In this document: in pieces, positions 13,111 through 14,567 of the stretch
Layout: every line of letters begins with the position of its first letter
Position numbering within the stretch: the first letter of the stretch is position 1
Source of the DNA: CAMLKC01 sp035493555
Lineage (GTDB): Bacteria > Patescibacteriota > Saccharimonadia > Saccharimonadales > Saccharimonadaceae
NCBI GenBank assembly: GCA_035493555.1
Contig: DATJIC010000017.1
Location: 1-14,567, forward strand
Direction of reading: 5' to 3'
Length of the DNA: 14,567 nt
The notes under the pieces: model-generated
Seen by the model: only the letters and a program-made list of their open reading frames with translations
Database searches by the model: none
Told to the model about the DNA's origin: nothing
Made by a program: the position numbers and the translations under genes

Positions 13111-13968
13111 GTGCCGCCAAATAATCAACAGCCGCAAAGTGCGCCAAACATACCTCAGCAGCCAAATCCTGGCTTTGCTCCTGCGCCCCAGCAACCCGTA
13201 GGATCTCAGGGAGTCAGCTCCAAAGCCGATACGCCAAAAACCGCACCACCACTAAACACGACTCAAAACAGCCTGCTCATATCCGAAATCCGCGACAGTA
13301 TGGCAATTATGAGTGACGGAAGCTTCCGCGCTGTTGTTGCCTGCAAGTCTATCAACTTCGACCTTATGAGCTCCCGCGAAAGGGAAGGTGTCGAGTTTAG
13401 TTACCAAAACTTTTTGAACGCGTTATATTTTCCGGTTCAAATTTTTATTCGCTCCCAGCGTGTGGATATTGGGCCATATATTGACCGCCTGAGCGCCATA
13501 CGACGTTCACAGGACAATATGCTGCTTAATGTTTTAATGGACGATTACATTACCTTTATCGACGTACTCAGCCAAGAGGCTAATATTATGGATAAAAGTT
13601 TTTTTGTCGTTATTCCTTACTTCCCGGCAGGCGATCTTAATAATGTCATTAAAGAGAGTAAGGGTATTTTTGGCAAACTGTTTGCTAAACCGCAATCTAT
13701 GGCAACAAAAATCGACAAAGTTACCTACGATAAGGCTAAGGACGAAATCAAAAACCGGGTCGACTCCGTTACCAGCGGACTTTTCCAGCTTGGAGTAAAA
13801 AGCGTCCAATTAAATACCAAAGAGCTCGGGGAGCTCTACTACAACATGTACAACCCTGATACGGCAGTCCGCGAGCCGCTTGGCGACTTTGAGGATGTTA
13901 CCAGTACGTACGTCCAAAAGGGCCAAGGCGAGGCTCCGCGACCTCACTTACAAGAGGGAGAGATGTAA
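13111..13968 (+). CDS. TraC-like domain protein associated with a VirB4-type ATPase
   Basis: A 285-residue, probably cytoplasmic protein. Residues 1-50 are a low-complexity Pro/Gln/Ala leader. About 52-250 resemble the free-standing TraC-like domain found beside VirB4 genes in Gram-positive and CPR conjugation-type loci: SLLISEIRDSMAIMSDGSF, then INFDLMS, FLNALYFPVQIFI and YIDRL. No Walker A or B motif is present, so it is not itself an ATPase; it may act as a partner of the VirB4-like protein that follows after 2 nt. The start is GTG at 13111; AAGGA lies 10 nt upstream, and a nearby ATG at 13089 and GTG at 13104 are out of frame. Family resemblance is good, the molecular role inferred. Confidence 0.78.
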   Translation: MPPNNQQPQSAPNIPQQPNPGFAPAPQQPVGSQGVSSKADTPKTAPPLNTTQNSLLISEIRDSMAIMSDGSFRAVVACKSINFDLMSSREREGVEFSYQNFLNALYFPVQIFIRSQRVDIGPYIDRLSAIRRSQDNMLLNVLMDDYITFIDVLSQEANIMDKSFFVVIPYFPAGDLNNVIKESKGIFGKLFAKPQSMATKIDKVTYDKAKDEIKNRVDSVTSGLFQLGVKSVQLNTKELGELYYNMYNPDTAVREPLGDFEDVTSTYVQKGQGEAPRPHLQEGEM

Positions 13969-13970
13969 CC

Positions 13971-14567
13971 ATGGCAAAGAAAAAACTTGATCCTATAGAT
14001 ATCGCCGCCGAACAGCGGGCACGCGAGCAGGCCGAGGTAGAGCAGGCATTCTTAAAAGGCATGACCACACTGCGCGACCTTATTGCGCCAAGCAGCCTTG
14101 AAATTCATGCCAGTCATTTTCGCCTTGGCACAAAATACGGCCGCACGCTCTATATCTACGGCTACCCCCGCCAAATCTACACCGGCTGGCTAAGTTCGCT
14201 TATTAATATCGACGAAGTCCTGGATATCAGCATGTTCCTGTATCCCGTCGAAAGCCAGGTCGTACTTAATAACCTCCGTAAAAAGGTGACTCAGCTTGAG
14301 GCCAGCATGTCCATTAATAGTGAAAAAGGCCGCACCCGCGACCCAGGTCTCGAGGCCGCCCTGCAGGATGCCGAGGAACTTCGGGATCAGCTGCAAGTAG
14401 GCGCAGAGCGGTTCTTCCGTTTCGGTCTCTACGTTACACTTTATGCAGATAGTATGGACGAACTGAGTTTTGTGCAGCATAAAATTGAAACACTTTTTGG
14501 ACAGCAACTCATATTCAGTAAGGTCGCCTCAAGCCAGCAGGAACAGGGGCTTAATAGCACTATTCCT
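13971..14567 (+). CDS. virB4: VirB4-like T4SS ATPase, N-terminal 199 residues (3' end beyond window)
   Basis: Frame open to the right edge. It starts at ATG 13971, 2 nt after the previous stop, with GGGAG upstream. VirB4 proteins are the conserved ATPases that energise pilus assembly and transfer at the inner membrane. The visible part is the N-terminal domain: a charged lead, LRDLIAPSSLEIHASHFRLG, then YGRTLYIYGYPRQIYTGWLS, INIDEVLDISMFLYPVES, a helical stretch and FFRFGLYVTLYADSMDEL. This order (IAPSS, YxRTL, GYPR, W-L-S-x-L-I-N, DISMFLYPVE) is typical of Patescibacteria VirB4-like proteins. The Walker motifs and the C-terminal RecA-like domain lie outside the window, so ATPase competence cannot be confirmed. 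Confidence 0.85.
   Translation, partial: MAKKKLDPIDIAAEQRAREQAEVEQAFLKGMTTLRDLIAPSSLEIHASHFRLGTKYGRTLYIYGYPRQIYTGWLSSLINIDEVLDISMFLYPVESQVVLNNLRKKVTQLEASMSINSEKGRTRDPGLEAALQDAEELRDQLQVGAERFFRFGLYVTLYADSMDELSFVQHKIETLFGQQLIFSKVASSQQEQGLNSTIP

Overview
The window looks like a chromosomal segment of a Patescibacteria (CPR) bacterium, most likely a Saccharibacteria (TM7) member. The basis is the combination of short VirB2-like pilins in tandem, VirB6-like proteins with very large hydrophilic tails, a PrgI-family protein, a free-standing TraC-like protein and a VirB4-like protein in one block. The standard code fits: no main gene is interrupted by in-frame TGA. The taxonomic call is inference from family knowledge; no marker gene is present. 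I see no transposase, integrase, relaxase, CRISPR array or attachment site.

Left part (1-2760), ordinary housekeeping genes. The 5' portion of a P2-type cation-transporting ATPase gene runs off the left edge on the minus strand. Next come a bidirectional hairpin terminator, tRNA-Ser(UGA) with an encoded CCA, and a comF-type phosphoribosyltransferase gene, all minus. An Hsp20 small heat-shock protein gene is divergent from comF (plus). Two back-to-back hairpin terminators (2720-2805) separate hsp20 from the convergent pilin cluster.

Middle part (2824-5205), six consecutive minus-strand genes for small proteins of the VirB2/TrbC-like pilin type. Five have a signal peptide; all have two hydrophobic segments joined by a short polar loop. 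Spacings are 1-11 nt except before the last gene (2824-3252), which has its own good promoter with a palindrome in the spacer.

Right part (5341-14567), plus strand, divergent from the pilins: VirB6-like protein 1 (924 aa), a single-pass membrane protein with a possible VirB8-type outer domain (340 aa), VirB6-like protein 2 (847 aa), a PrgI/VirB3-like protein with a proline-rich tail (330 aa), a TraC-like domain protein (285 aa), and the first 199 residues of a VirB4-like protein cut by the right edge. Together with the pilins these would form the membrane core, pilus subunits and ATPase of a type IV secretion-like machine in a bacterium that probably lives attached to a host cell.

Recurring features are worth attention. 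Several transcription-unit-leading genes have a -10 box only about 5-10 nt before the start codon and no Shine-Dalgarno sequence, suggesting leaderless mRNAs. Most of the surface-exposed T4SS parts carry paired cysteines. The two VirB6-like proteins share homologous cytoplasmic C-terminal domains as well as the membrane core.
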